DNA of 64,000 nucleotides from Polynucleobacter sp. 86C-FISCH (GCF_018882415.1 NZ_JACVOL010000001.1:1651531-1715530), one strand, 5' to 3'; shown: positions 39,935 to 48,782, numbered from the stretch's first letter. Notes: generated from the letters alone by a model not told the origin. Numbers and translations are program-made.

Positions 39935-40270
39935 ATGAAAGCTAGAGTGCAAAAAGCGACAAAGAACTTATCTCCCAAGCAGATGGAGAAGGTCTTTCTA
40001 AAAGTGGCTGCCTATTTCAATGTTTTATCTGAGCCCTCACGTTTACGCATCATGTATGCCGTTTGCAGTGGCGAAAAATCAGTGTCCGAGGTTGTTGAGA
40101 TGTGCGGATCTAGTCAAGCCAACGTTTCAAGACACTTAATGGCATTGCACAAAGCAGGAATACTGCTGAGGCGCAAAGAAGGTGTAACGGTTTATTACTC
40201 GATTGCAGATAATGCTACGGTTGATATTTGCCAATCTGTATGCAGCAAAATTGCTGAAAGCATTCATTAA
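39935..40270 (+). CDS. ArsR-family transcriptional regulator (SoxR type) of the sox cluster
   Basis: A 111-residue winged-helix repressor. The core is FNVLSEPSRLRIMYAVCSGEKSVSEVVEMCGSSQANVSRHLM near residues 28-70, with the recognition helix around SQANVSRHL. Two cysteines near residues 47 and 58, and two more near 100-104, could sense sulfur species, as in SoxR/SqrR/BigR-type regulators. It opens the sox gene cluster, 20 bases before soxC. Its exact ligand is unknown. The name soxR is avoided here because of the unrelated MerR-family SoxR. Confidence 0.85.
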   Translation: MKARVQKATKNLSPKQMEKVFLKVAAYFNVLSEPSRLRIMYAVCSGEKSVSEVVEMCGSSQANVSRHLMALHKAGILLRRKEGVTVYYSIADNATVDICQSVCSKIAESIH

Positions 40271-40290
40271 TTTTTTAGATAGAAGTTTCT

Positions 40291-41691
40291 ATGACAGATA
40301 AGCAAATTGAATTAAGTGCTAATGACATCTCGGCAGTCGAGAAGCCAGCGAACAGGGCTCGCTTGGTAAAGGCGCCTGAGCACTTTGTCTCCCAAGAATT
40401 AATTGCAGACATCAATGCCAATGGCCTTGATGAAACCCGTCGTGGCTTCTTGCGCAAAGGTTTCTTTTCAGCTTTGGGCGGAGCAGCGGCTGGTATAGCT
40501 GCTCCAATGGCCTTTGCTGCTGGCGAAGGCGATCCAGCAATTCTGGAGAAGCAAGAATGGCAGACTACCCTTGGTAAAAACGTGGCCACAATGCCTTATG
40601 GTGTGCCTTCAATTTATGAGGCTAATTTAATTCGTCGTGAGTCACCAGGTTTGACGCGTGTATCAGCAGCATCGGTTGCCTTTACACCTTTGCAAGGCTT
40701 ATTCGGAACAATTACACCAAACGGTTTGCACTTTGAGCGTCATCACCAAGGTTGGTACAACTTAAATCCTGAGACCCATCGATTGATGGTGAACGGTATG
40801 GTGAAAAATGCTCGCGTCTTCACGATGAACGACTTGATGCGCTTGCCTTCCGTTTCTCGTACACATTTCATTGAGTGTGGAGCAAATACTGGTCTAGAGT
40901 GGGGTAACGTTGCAGTGCCTACTGTCCAATATACGCACGGTATGTTGTCTTGCTGTGAGTTCACGGGGGTACCACTGAAAGTATTGCTCGAAGAATGCGG
41001 TGCCGATCTGAAAAAAGGTAAGTTTTTACTTGCTGAGGGTGGTGATGGTTCTGGTATGACCCGCACAATCAATCTTGAGGCTTGCCTTGAAGATACGATC
41101 GTTGCCTGGAGTATGAACGGCGAGATGCTACGTCCAGAGAATGGCTTTCCATTACGCTTGGTAGTGCCTGGAGTGCAAGGCGTTAGCTGGGTCAAATGGT
41201 TGCGTCGCCTCGAGGTAGGCGATATGCCATGGAACACTAAAGATGAGGCGGTTCACTACATTGAGCTAATGCCAGACGGCATGCATCGCCAGTACGCCTC
41301 GATTCAAGAGTGTAAATCTGTTATTACAACGCCTTCTGGCGGTCAGCAATTACTGGACAAAGGTTTCTATAACGTCAGTGGTATGGCTTGGTCAGGTCGC
41401 GGCAAGATTAGGCGCGTGGATGTTTCTTTTGACGGTGGCAATAACTGGCGTACGGCACGCTTAGAAACTCCAGTCCTTACTAAATCGATTACCCGTTTCA
41501 ATATTGATTGGGTGTGGGATGGCTCTCCGGCAATTTTGCAATCAAGAGCAATTGACGATACAGGTTATGTTCAGCCATCCATCAAAGCATTACGTGATGT
41601 TCGTGGCAATCGCTCGATTTATCACAACAACGCAATACAGTCTTGGAAATTAGATTCAAATGGCGAGGTGAGCAATGTACAAGTTGGTTAA
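40291..41691 (+). CDS. soxC: Sulfane dehydrogenase molybdoprotein subunit SoxC
   Basis: A 466-residue periplasmic molybdopterin enzyme of the sulfite oxidase family that oxidises the sulfane sulfur carried on SoxY. A Tat signal is present with twin arginine at residues 50-51 (ETRRGFL) and a hydrophobic stretch to about 77, so the signal lies unusually far from the start. The molybdenum cysteine is likely C196 in HFIECGANTG. The C-terminal domain is an immunoglobulin-like dimerisation domain. Partner soxD starts inside its last codons, with GAGGTGAGCA as a ribosome-binding site. Confidence 0.95.
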   Translation: MTDKQIELSANDISAVEKPANRARLVKAPEHFVSQELIADINANGLDETRRGFLRKGFFSALGGAAAGIAAPMAFAAGEGDPAILEKQEWQTTLGKNVATMPYGVPSIYEANLIRRESPGLTRVSAASVAFTPLQGLFGTITPNGLHFERHHQGWYNLNPETHRLMVNGMVKNARVFTMNDLMRLPSVSRTHFIECGANTGLEWGNVAVPTVQYTHGMLSCCEFTGVPLKVLLEECGADLKKGKFLLAEGGDGSGMTRTINLEACLEDTIVAWSMNGEMLRPENGFPLRLVVPGVQGVSWVKWLRRLEVGDMPWNTKDEAVHYIELMPDGMHRQYASIQECKSVITTPSGGQQLLDKGFYNVSGMAWSGRGKIRRVDVSFDGGNNWRTARLETPVLTKSITRFNIDWVWDGSPAILQSRAIDDTGYVQPSIKALRDVRGNRSIYHNNAIQSWKLDSNGEVSNVQVG

Positions 41692-42763
41692 ATCAATTGC
41701 TCATCTAGGGCTAGTCGCTGCGACTGTGCTGGTTGCGAATGCTGCCTATGCGCAAAGCACTCAGGGCTCCGCAAAGTTTCCTGGAATTGGGCGTAATGCA
41801 ACACCAGCAGAGGTGGTCGCTTGGGATATTGATGTGCGCCCGGACTTTAAGGGTTTGCCAAAGGGGTCTGGTTCGGTAGCTCAGGGCCAAGTCATTTGGG
41901 AGGCTAAATGCGCTAGTTGTCATGGTGTATTCGGTGAATCAAATGAAATCTTTACACCGATTGCCGGCGGAACAACAACTGACGATATTAAGACTGGAAG
42001 GGTTGCATCACTGGCTGATCGCAAACAACCTCAGCGCACTACTTTGATGAAGGTGCCTACGGTTTCTACTCTTTGGGACTATATCTACAGAGCAATGCCT
42101 TGGAATGCACCTAGGTCATTAACGCCGGACGATACATATGCACTCGTTGCATTTATTTTGAGCTTAGGCGAAATCGTTCCAGATGATTTTGTCTTGAGCA
42201 ATACCAATATTGCTGATGTGCAAAAGAAGATGCCAAATCGCAATGGTATGACGCGTAATCATGGTTTCTGGAGTATTAACGGTAAACCAGATGTGAATGG
42301 TTCATCCTGCATGATTAATTGCGTGAAGTTTGTGCAGATTGGCTCAACCTTGCCAGACTTTGCGCGAAATGCCCATGGCAACATAGCCGAGCAAAACCGC
42401 ATGTACGGACCATATCGCGGCTCAGATTCAACTAAGCCGCCAATTGATAAGTTACCCGGTTCTTCGGGTGAGGGCTTAGCCCATGCTGCGGATACACATG
42501 CGGCCACTACGAAGGGTCCTGCCGCATTATTTAAAAATGAGAACTGCTCAGCATGCCATGCACCAAATGCGAAGTTAGTGGGGCCGTCCATTACCGATAT
42601 TGCGGCTAAATATAAAGGTCAAAGTGGGGCGCAAGAAAAGCTCATGGCTAAGGTCAAAAGTGGAGGTTCTGGGGTTTGGGGAGCCATTCCAATGCCACCC
42701 CAGGCGCAGCTATCTGATGAGGATGGGGCCACTCTCGTCCGCTGGATGCTAACAGGGCAATAG
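41675..42763 (+). CDS. soxD: Sulfane dehydrogenase cytochrome c subunit SoxD
   Basis: A 362-residue periplasmic dihaem cytochrome c with a signal peptide (ending AYA before QSTQ). Haem sites are CASCH at 79-83 and CSACH at 291-295. A methionine in IPMPPQ near residue 340 is the likely axial ligand of the second haem. It overlaps soxC by 17 bases. SoxCD together lets the pathway recover six extra electrons per thiosulfate; bacteria lacking it instead deposit sulfur. Confidence 0.95.
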   Translation: MYKLVKSIAHLGLVAATVLVANAAYAQSTQGSAKFPGIGRNATPAEVVAWDIDVRPDFKGLPKGSGSVAQGQVIWEAKCASCHGVFGESNEIFTPIAGGTTTDDIKTGRVASLADRKQPQRTTLMKVPTVSTLWDYIYRAMPWNAPRSLTPDDTYALVAFILSLGEIVPDDFVLSNTNIADVQKKMPNRNGMTRNHGFWSINGKPDVNGSSCMINCVKFVQIGSTLPDFARNAHGNIAEQNRMYGPYRGSDSTKPPIDKLPGSSGEGLAHAADTHAATTKGPAALFKNENCSACHAPNAKLVGPSITDIAAKYKGQSGAQEKLMAKVKSGGSGVWGAIPMPPQAQLSDEDGATLVRWMLTGQ

Positions 42764-42830
42764 ATTTACGGAAGGTTTTTTGAAATACCGCTATATTTGA
42801 TACTAAGAGTAGATTAATTAAGGAGTTTTT

Positions 42831-43283
42831 ATGAATCAGCAGCGACGCAGTTTATTGAAATATTCAGCCGTATTTGGCTTGATGGCTTCTGCGGGTCTTA
42901 TTAGCGTGGCCCAAGCTCAAGAGTGGAATAAAGCCGCTTTTGAAGGCAAGAGCCTTGACGATGTATTTAAGATCTTGGGTGCAGGTAGTCCAGAGAAGTC
43001 TGGTGCAGTTACTTTGAATGCCCCTGACATCGCAGAAAATGGTGCAGTTGTGCCGGTCGGCATTACAACCACCCTTAAAGCAGAGCAAATGGCAATCTTG
43101 GTTGAGAAGAACCCAAGCGCCTTAGCTGCTCAATTCTTCATTCCTGCGGGCACTGAGCCATTTGTTACTACACGTATCAAGATGGGTCAGACCTCCAATG
43201 TATACGCCTTGGTAAAAGCCGATGGCAAATGGAGCATGTCTGTTAAGGAAGTGAAAGTAACTTTAGGTGGTTGCGGCGGTTAA
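42831..43283 (+). CDS. soxY: Sulfur-carrier protein SoxY
   Basis: A 150-residue periplasmic carrier. The signal peptide is Tat-like (QQRRSLLK, residues 3-10), consistent with co-export of folded SoxYZ. The protein ends in GGCGG, and the terminal cysteine (C148) is the covalent attachment point for thiosulfate sulfur. A good AAGGAG site precedes the start. Its partner soxZ follows by 54 bases. Confidence 0.97.
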   Translation: MNQQRRSLLKYSAVFGLMASAGLISVAQAQEWNKAAFEGKSLDDVFKILGAGSPEKSGAVTLNAPDIAENGAVVPVGITTTLKAEQMAILVEKNPSALAAQFFIPAGTEPFVTTRIKMGQTSNVYALVKADGKWSMSVKEVKVTLGGCGG

Positions 43284-43337
43284 TCCCCCAATCTATCTGA
43301 ATACCATTAATTAATTACTAGATTACAAGAGGAAAAC

Positions 43338-43646
43338 ATGGCTGATCCAATGCGCGTTAGAGCTGCTGAGAACGGTGGAATTGTGGATGTAAAAATTTTG
43401 ATGAAACACGACATGGAATCTGGCCAGCGTAAAGACGCTTCCGGCAAAACAATTCCAGCTTGGTTCATCAGTACAATCAATGTCAAAGCAAACGGCAAAG
43501 ATGTATTGAATGGTCAATTTGGTCCAGCGGTTTCTAAGGATCCATTCTTGAACTTCAAATACAAGGGCGCTAAGGGCGACAAGATTGTTGTGAGCTGGGT
43601 AGATAGCAAGGGTGACAAGCGCACCGACGAAGCAACCGCTTCTTAA
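43338..43646 (+). CDS. soxZ: Sulfur-oxidation protein SoxZ
   Basis: A 102-residue partner of SoxY with no cysteine and no signal peptide of its own, so it travels with SoxY through the Tat system. The start motif MADPMRVRAAENGGIVDVKILMKHDMESGQR and the FGPAVSKDPFL stretch are family-typical. An AGAGGAA site lies eight bases before the start. Confidence 0.96.
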   Translation: MADPMRVRAAENGGIVDVKILMKHDMESGQRKDASGKTIPAWFISTINVKANGKDVLNGQFGPAVSKDPFLNFKYKGAKGDKIVVSWVDSKGDKRTDEATAS

Positions 43647-43698
43647 TTGCTCGTCTCCATAGATTTTTACTATCACCTGAGTTTTGAAAGGGTTGCAA

Positions 43699-44514
43699 AT
43701 GCAGCGTAAATTAACTTTAGGGTTGGCCTCTGGATTGTTGGCTACCTTATTAATAGTGTCATCTTCAGTCTCTGCGCAAAAGAGTGCAACAGACGATATC
43801 GCTAAATATCGCGAGATGATCGCTGACGGCAACCCTTCGGAGCTCTATGAAGCAGCCGGTGAAGATCTATGGAAAAAACCAGCAGGCCCTAAAAACGCCA
43901 CTCTTGAGAAGTGTGATTTAGGCCTAGGCGCTGGCGTAGTGAAGGGCGCAGCAGCTCAGTTGCCGCGCTACTTTAAAGATACCAACAAGGTGCAAGACCT
44001 CGAATCACGTTTGATGACTTGTATGCAAGTCCTTCAAGGTCGTGATCCGCAAGAAATGATTGATGCCCCATTCCAAAAAGGTCCTAAGAAGGATATGGAG
44101 GCGATCGTTGCTTACGTAGTCACTGCATCTAAAGGCGACAAAATTAAGGTGAGCACGAATCATCCCAAAGAAAAAGAAATGTATGAGCTCGGTAAGCGCG
44201 CATTCTTCTTCCAGGGTGGTCCAATGGATTTCTCATGCGCATCTTGCCATGCTGAAAACGGTAAACGTATTCGTTTGCAAGATTTGCCTAACTTAGTCGA
44301 GCAAAAGGGCGCCGCTCTCGGATGGGGTTATTGGCCGGCGTATCGCGTTTCTAGCGGTCAGTTCTGGACTATGCAACAGCGCTTGAACGATTGCTATCGT
44401 CAGCAGCGTTTCCCATTCCCAATTTATGGCTCAGATGTAACGATTGCTTTGTCTATGTATATGGCAAAGACTGCCAACGGCGGAACAGTTGAAACTCCTG
44501 GATTAAAGCGTTAA
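43699..44514 (+). CDS. soxA: Thiosulfate-binding cytochrome SoxA (single-haem form)
   Basis: A 271-residue periplasmic subunit that, with SoxX, attaches thiosulfate to SoxY. It has a signal peptide ending VSA before QKSA. Only one haem motif is present, CASCH at 180-184. The first position holds C72 without CxxCH, paired with C108 as a likely disulfide, so it is the mono-haem type. C232 in NDCYRQQRFP is the cysteine that carries the persulfide haem ligand. ATG 43699 follows GAAAGGG; the TTG at 43684 was rejected. Confidence 0.95.
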   Translation: MQRKLTLGLASGLLATLLIVSSSVSAQKSATDDIAKYREMIADGNPSELYEAAGEDLWKKPAGPKNATLEKCDLGLGAGVVKGAAAQLPRYFKDTNKVQDLESRLMTCMQVLQGRDPQEMIDAPFQKGPKKDMEAIVAYVVTASKGDKIKVSTNHPKEKEMYELGKRAFFFQGGPMDFSCASCHAENGKRIRLQDLPNLVEQKGAALGWGYWPAYRVSSGQFWTMQQRLNDCYRQQRFPFPIYGSDVTIALSMYMAKTANGGTVETPGLKR

Positions 44515-44533
44515 GAGATAAGAGATAAAGATC

Positions 44534-45172
44534 ATGAAAAATACAAATATCAAAAAGCTCTTAACTATTGCTGGATTTATTGTTGCTTCTAGCTTGCTGC
44601 ATAACGTAGCTGTAGCTCAACAAAAGAACGATCCAAAGTTCAACAAAATGATGGCCGACAGCTTTAAAGCTCAAGGTATTGCAGGCTTGGATCGTATCGA
44701 TCAAGATGCAACCCAGAAGTTTTGCTCTGATCCTGTGTTTGCAAATAGCAAACAGGGCGAGAAGATGCGCGACAAGATTCAGAAAATGAATATGGACACC
44801 ATCAAGCAGCCTTCTGATGGCAAATATATTGGCGACTGGAAGAATGGCGAGAAAATTGCACAAAGTGGTCGCGGTGCAACCTGGACTGATAAAGCTGATA
44901 CCGTAATTGGCGGTGGTTGCTATAACTGTCACCAGATTGACCCTAAAGAGATTTCTTATGGAAACATCGGACCATCATTAACCGGTTACGGAAAAATGCG
45001 CGGTTACTCACCTGAAGTGGTTACGTATACCTGGAATCGTATTAATAATTCCAAGGCGTATAACGCGTGTAGCAATATGCCACGATTTGCACACTTCAAG
45101 CTCTTAAATGAGCAGCAGATTCAGGATGTCATGGCTTTACTGCTTGATCCTGCCTCTCCAGTTAATCAATAA
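44534..45172 (+). CDS. soxX: Thiosulfate-binding cytochrome SoxX
   Basis: A 212-residue monohaem cytochrome c with a signal peptide (to about residue 28) and haem site CYNCH at 129-133. A methionine in SNMPRF near 179 is the likely axial ligand. It has an N-terminal extension of about 90 residues before the cytochrome domain with a conserved cysteine near 64, seen in longer SoxX forms. Its gene is followed by a hairpin before soxB. Confidence 0.95.
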   Translation: MKNTNIKKLLTIAGFIVASSLLHNVAVAQQKNDPKFNKMMADSFKAQGIAGLDRIDQDATQKFCSDPVFANSKQGEKMRDKIQKMNMDTIKQPSDGKYIGDWKNGEKIAQSGRGATWTDKADTVIGGGCYNCHQIDPKEISYGNIGPSLTGYGKMRGYSPEVVTYTWNRINNSKAYNACSNMPRFAHFKLLNEQQIQDVMALLLDPASPVNQ

Positions 45173-45182
45173 CGAATCAAAG

Positions 45183-45202
45183 AACAGGCCGACAGGCCTG
45201 TT
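45183..45202 (+). terminator. Hairpin between soxX and soxB (possible attenuator)
   Basis: A perfect eight-base-pair stem (AACAGGCC / GGCCTGTT) with the loop GACA lies 11 bases after the soxX stop. It runs into TTTTC before the soxB ribosome-binding site. The U-run is short, so it may be a leaky terminator or a 3' stabilising stem that lowers soxB output relative to soxYZAX. Confidence 0.5.
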
Positions 45203-45219
45203 TTCACAAGGGGAATCTT

Positions 45220-46950
45220 ATGTCTTTAAGTCGCCGCGAATTTTTGCAGGCATTGGCCATTGCATCTGCAGGTGGAATGAGTCTGCAATCCAATTTTGTT
45301 AATGCTCAAGGAAACGCGCAAAAGTTTTATGACTTACCCAAATTCGGTAATGTCCACTTTTTGCATTTCACGGATTGTCATGCGCAACTATTGCCGATTT
45401 ACTTTCGCGAGCCCAACGTAAACCTTGGCATTGGTGGGCAAGAGGGCAAGACTCCGCACTTAGTTGGCGAGTATTTCCTCAAAGCCAATGGCATTGCACC
45501 AGGTACACGTGACGCCCATGCATTTACTTACTTGGATTACGTTGCTGCAGCCCAGAACTACGGCAAGATGGGTGGCTTCGCCCATATGGCTACATTGATT
45601 AAGCAAATCAAGGCAAATCGCCCTGGCTCGCTCTTATTGGATGGCGGTGATACTTGGCAAGGTTCTGGTACGTCTCTTTGGACCAACGGCCAGGATATGG
45701 TTGATGCTGCTTTGGCGTTAGGCGTAGATGTGATGACGCCGCATTGGGAAATGACCTTAGGCGAGAAGCGCGTAATGGAAATCGTGAATGGCGATTTCAA
45801 AGGTAAGGTTTCATTTATCGCTCAAAATATTAAGACATCTGACTTTGGCGATATGGTGTTTAACCCATATGTCATGAAAGTGCAGAACGGTATTCAGGTT
45901 GCCATTATTGGCCAGGCCTTCCCGTACACCCCGATTGCAAATCCAAGATACTTCACCCCAGACTGGACCTTTGGTATTCAAGAAGAGAATATGCAAAAGA
46001 CCATTGATGAAGTTAGATCTAAAGGGGCCAAGGTAGTGGTGCTTCTGTCGCATAACGGTATGGACGTTGACCTAAAGATGGCATCGCGCGTGCGTGGTCT
46101 AGATGCAATTCTAGGTGGCCATACTCATGATGGTGTGCCTATTCCGGTCAAGGTAAAGAATGCGGGTGGTGTAACGCTTGTTACCAATGCGGGCTCCAAT
46201 AGCAAGTTCTTGGGCGTACTTGATTTTGACGTGAAGGGCGGCAAGCCAGTCGACTTTAGATATAAGTTACTGCCAATCTTCTCTAATATGATTCCTGCTG
46301 ATCCAACGATGAGTAAGTTGATCACCAAAATTAGAGCGCCATTCGAAGCTAAGCTAAATGAAAAATTAGCCACTACTGAAGGCCTCTTGTATCGTCGTGG
46401 CAACTTTAATGGTAGCTTTGATCAACTTATCCTAGATGGGCTCATGGCGCAGAAGAATGCGGAGATTGCTTTCTCACCAGGCTTCCGCTGGGGAACCAGC
46501 CTGTTGCCAGGTCAAGCAATCACACGCGAGAATCTGATGGATCAAACGGCGATTACTTATCCGTACACCACGGTGACTAATATGAGTGGTGAAACCATCA
46601 AGACCATTCTTGAGGACGTGGCAGATAATTTGTTTAATCCAGATCCGTATTATCAGCAGGGTGGTGACATGGTTCGCGTTGGCGGCATGCAATACACCAT
46701 TGATCCTGCGCAAACAGCCGGTAAGCGTATTACAGATATGCGCTTAAACGGTAAGCCAATTGAGGCTAGTAAGACTTATAAAGTGGCAGGCTGGGCGCCG
46801 GTTAGCGAAGAGGCAAAGAATGCTGGTGGCGAGGCAATCTGGGATGTAATGGAACGTCACTTGCGCGATGTCAAAGTGGTTAAAGCAGTCAAGCTCAATG
46901 AGCCAATCATTAAGGGTGTTGCAAACAATCCTGGTATGGTTTCGATCTAA
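45220..46950 (+). CDS. soxB: Thiosulfohydrolase SoxB
   Basis: A 576-residue periplasmic di-manganese hydrolase that releases sulfate from the SoxY-bound intermediate. The Tat signal is SRREFLQALAIASAG at residues 4-18. Metal-site motifs are LHFTDCHAQLLP (Asp and His), LLLDGGDTWQGSG, and GGHTHDGVP near residues 305-313. It belongs to the 5'-nucleotidase superfamily, but the Tat signal, motifs and sox context favour SoxB. The C-terminal domain holds the substrate-binding residues. Confidence 0.97.
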   Translation: MSLSRREFLQALAIASAGGMSLQSNFVNAQGNAQKFYDLPKFGNVHFLHFTDCHAQLLPIYFREPNVNLGIGGQEGKTPHLVGEYFLKANGIAPGTRDAHAFTYLDYVAAAQNYGKMGGFAHMATLIKQIKANRPGSLLLDGGDTWQGSGTSLWTNGQDMVDAALALGVDVMTPHWEMTLGEKRVMEIVNGDFKGKVSFIAQNIKTSDFGDMVFNPYVMKVQNGIQVAIIGQAFPYTPIANPRYFTPDWTFGIQEENMQKTIDEVRSKGAKVVVLLSHNGMDVDLKMASRVRGLDAILGGHTHDGVPIPVKVKNAGGVTLVTNAGSNSKFLGVLDFDVKGGKPVDFRYKLLPIFSNMIPADPTMSKLITKIRAPFEAKLNEKLATTEGLLYRRGNFNGSFDQLILDGLMAQKNAEIAFSPGFRWGTSLLPGQAITRENLMDQTAITYPYTTVTNMSGETIKTILEDVADNLFNPDPYYQQGGDMVRVGGMQYTIDPAQTAGKRITDMRLNGKPIEASKTYKVAGWAPVSEEAKNAGGEAIWDVMERHLRDVKVVKAVKLNEPIIKGVANNPGMVSI

Positions 46951-46970
46951 TTTAAGTCATAGGACGTGAA

Positions 46971-47408
46971 ATGAAAAAACTACTTTCCATCATTGCTGTT
47001 TTGACTTTTTCGCTTGGCTTTGGTTCTTTAGTTTCAGCTCAATCTACAGGTAATACAAAAGTGGTTTACCACATTGATGATGCAGAGTCCCAGGGCTTAA
47101 AGGGATTGCGCAATATCCGTAATCATTTAGATGTAGCGCCACAAACCACCATTATTGTGGTGACCCATGCCAATGGCGTCGACATCATGATGGAAGGAGC
47201 GAAAGATAAAAAGAATAATGTGGAGTACGCACCTTTAGTTGGCGCTTTGAAGTCTCGCGGTGTGAAGTTTGAGGTTTGCGAGATTACGCTCAAGAATCGT
47301 AACTTGAAAAAAGACCAGTTCACTTTAGATGCTGATTTCACGCCATCGGGTGTAGTTCGTGTTGCCGATTTGCAATATAAAGATGGTTTTGCTTACATCA
47401 AGCCTTAA
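46971..47408 (+). CDS. Secreted DsrE-like protein
   Basis: A 145-residue protein with an N-terminal signal peptide (residues 1-23, ending VSA), so it is periplasmic. The mature part looks like a DsrE/DsrF fold (alternating strands and helices, KVVYHIDDAESQGLKGLRNI, then TIIVVTHANGVDIM). A single cysteine near residue 102 (FEVCEITL) could carry sulfur. Position directly after soxB, 20 bases away, implies a role in the Sox pathway, but no function is known for the periplasmic form. Confidence 0.75.
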   Translation: MKKLLSIIAVLTFSLGFGSLVSAQSTGNTKVVYHIDDAESQGLKGLRNIRNHLDVAPQTTIIVVTHANGVDIMMEGAKDKKNNVEYAPLVGALKSRGVKFEVCEITLKNRNLKKDQFTLDADFTPSGVVRVADLQYKDGFAYIKP

Positions 47409-47418
47409 ACAGTCTTAT

Positions 47419-48372
47419 ATGAATTGCTTCAAACGTCTTGCGGGGATCCTGATGGGATCCCTTATCTTTCTGAGTTCGGCTTTTGGTCAGGGCAAGCCTG
47501 TTGATGCGATATCACTAAAACCTGTCCAGGTAGCTCCCCATACCTATTTTGTACAAGGCTTTCCAGAAATGGGAAGTAGTGCTAACCAAAACTTTATTTC
47601 TAATGCTGGCTTTGTTGTTACGCCAGGTGGAGTAGTTGTTGTTGATGCCTTGGGTTCGCCGATTCTTGCACAAAAGCTCATTGCTGAAATCAAGAAAATT
47701 ACACCGCAAAAGATAGTGGCTCTCATCGTGAGTCATTACCATGCCGACCATGTTTATGGCTTGCAAGAATTTAAAAAGATTGGTGCCAAAATCTATGCGC
47801 AAGGTGAGGGTAGAAATTACCTCTCTTCTGAAACCGCTAAGCAACGCTTAATAGCTTCAAGAATCGATTTTGCTCCTTGGGTTAATGCAAATACTAAATT
47901 AATCTCTGCGGATGTATGGGTGGATCAAAAAACCAAGCTAACCATTGGTGGGGTAGATTTCTTTGTCAGTAGGGTTGGACCTGCGCATGCTCCTGAAGAT
48001 CTGATGGTGTATGTGCCATCTGAAAAGGTATTGTTCGCGGGGGATTTGGTTTTCAGAGGCCGCATTCCATTTGTTGGGAACGCCGATAGCAAGGGGTGGC
48101 TGATTGCTCTAGATGAGATTGAAAAACTCAACCCTAATATTGTGATTCCAGGGCACGGCAATTACTCGGTTAAACCGGCTGAAGACATCGCCTTCACCAG
48201 GAATTACCTTAAGTATTTGCGTGAGTCCATGTCTGAAGCCGCTATTAACCTAGATCCTTTCGAGGATGCCTATAAACAGGCTGATTGGTCTGAATACGAG
48301 GGGATGCCGCTGTTTAGGGCTGCTAACCGCATGAATGCCTATAACGTCTATCTGTCGATCCAGGCTGAGTAA
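47419..48372 (+). CDS. Periplasmic metallo-beta-lactamase fold hydrolase (SoxH-like)
   Basis: A 317-residue protein with a signal peptide (to about residue 24). The metal motif HxHxDH is SHYHADH, giving H106, H108, D110 and H111. Further ligands lie in GPAHAPED, FAGDLVFRG and PGHGNYS. SoxH in Paracoccus has the same fold and lies next to sox genes, but its role there is unclear. ATG 47419 was chosen; an earlier in-frame start overlaps the DsrE-like gene. It begins ten bases after that gene. Confidence 0.85.
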   Translation: MNCFKRLAGILMGSLIFLSSAFGQGKPVDAISLKPVQVAPHTYFVQGFPEMGSSANQNFISNAGFVVTPGGVVVVDALGSPILAQKLIAEIKKITPQKIVALIVSHYHADHVYGLQEFKKIGAKIYAQGEGRNYLSSETAKQRLIASRIDFAPWVNANTKLISADVWVDQKTKLTIGGVDFFVSRVGPAHAPEDLMVYVPSEKVLFAGDLVFRGRIPFVGNADSKGWLIALDEIEKLNPNIVIPGHGNYSVKPAEDIAFTRNYLKYLRESMSEAAINLDPFEDAYKQADWSEYEGMPLFRAANRMNAYNVYLSIQAE

Positions 48373-48443
48373 GACAAGCAAGTAAGGCAAATTCAGCCAT
48401 TGGGCCTTAAAATAGAGGATTAATGCTAAATCCTTGATTTGTA

Positions 48444-48761
48444 ATGAAAATGACTTTTCTCCGATCTATCTCAGCAATTGCTTTCAGTGCGCTTATTAGC
48501 ACTCCAGCGCTTGCCGCTCCAGATTTGGCTAATGGCAAGACCATAGACCAGCAAAAGTGCTACGCCTGTCATGCCAAGAAAACCGGCTTTGGTAATGGCG
48601 ACATGATTTACACACGCTCTGATAGTAAGGTGAAGTCGCTGGCTGACTTGAAAAAGATGGTTGGCCTATGCAATACCGAACTACGGCTTGATCTGTTCCC
48701 CGAGGATGAAGCGGATGTCACCGCTTTTCTCAATAAACAGTTTTACAAATTTAAACCTTAA
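48444..48761 (+). CDS. Small periplasmic cytochrome c
   Basis: A 105-residue protein with a signal peptide (ending ALA before APDLAN) and a single haem motif CYACH at 39-43. The C-terminal helix FPEDEADVTAFLNKQFY is typical of class I cytochromes, but no clear axial methionine loop is seen; the conserved M in GDMIYTR could serve. It is next to the sox genes, so it may carry electrons from SoxXA or SoxCD to the terminal oxidase. Confidence 0.85.
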   Translation: MKMTFLRSISAIAFSALISTPALAAPDLANGKTIDQQKCYACHAKKTGFGNGDMIYTRSDSKVKSLADLKKMVGLCNTELRLDLFPEDEADVTAFLNKQFYKFKP

Positions 48762-48782
48762 TTTTTTCAAGATTTGATCGCT

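Noticed and set aside
40743..41237. 164-residue minus-strand frame inside soxC
   Set aside because: Antisense to a gene with clear Tat signal and molybdenum-site cysteine; no recognisable features of its own.
45220..46950. SoxB as an ordinary 5'-nucleotidase
   Set aside because: Shares the superfamily, but Tat signal, GGHTHDG and LLLDGGDTWQGSG motifs and the sox context favour thiosulfohydrolase.
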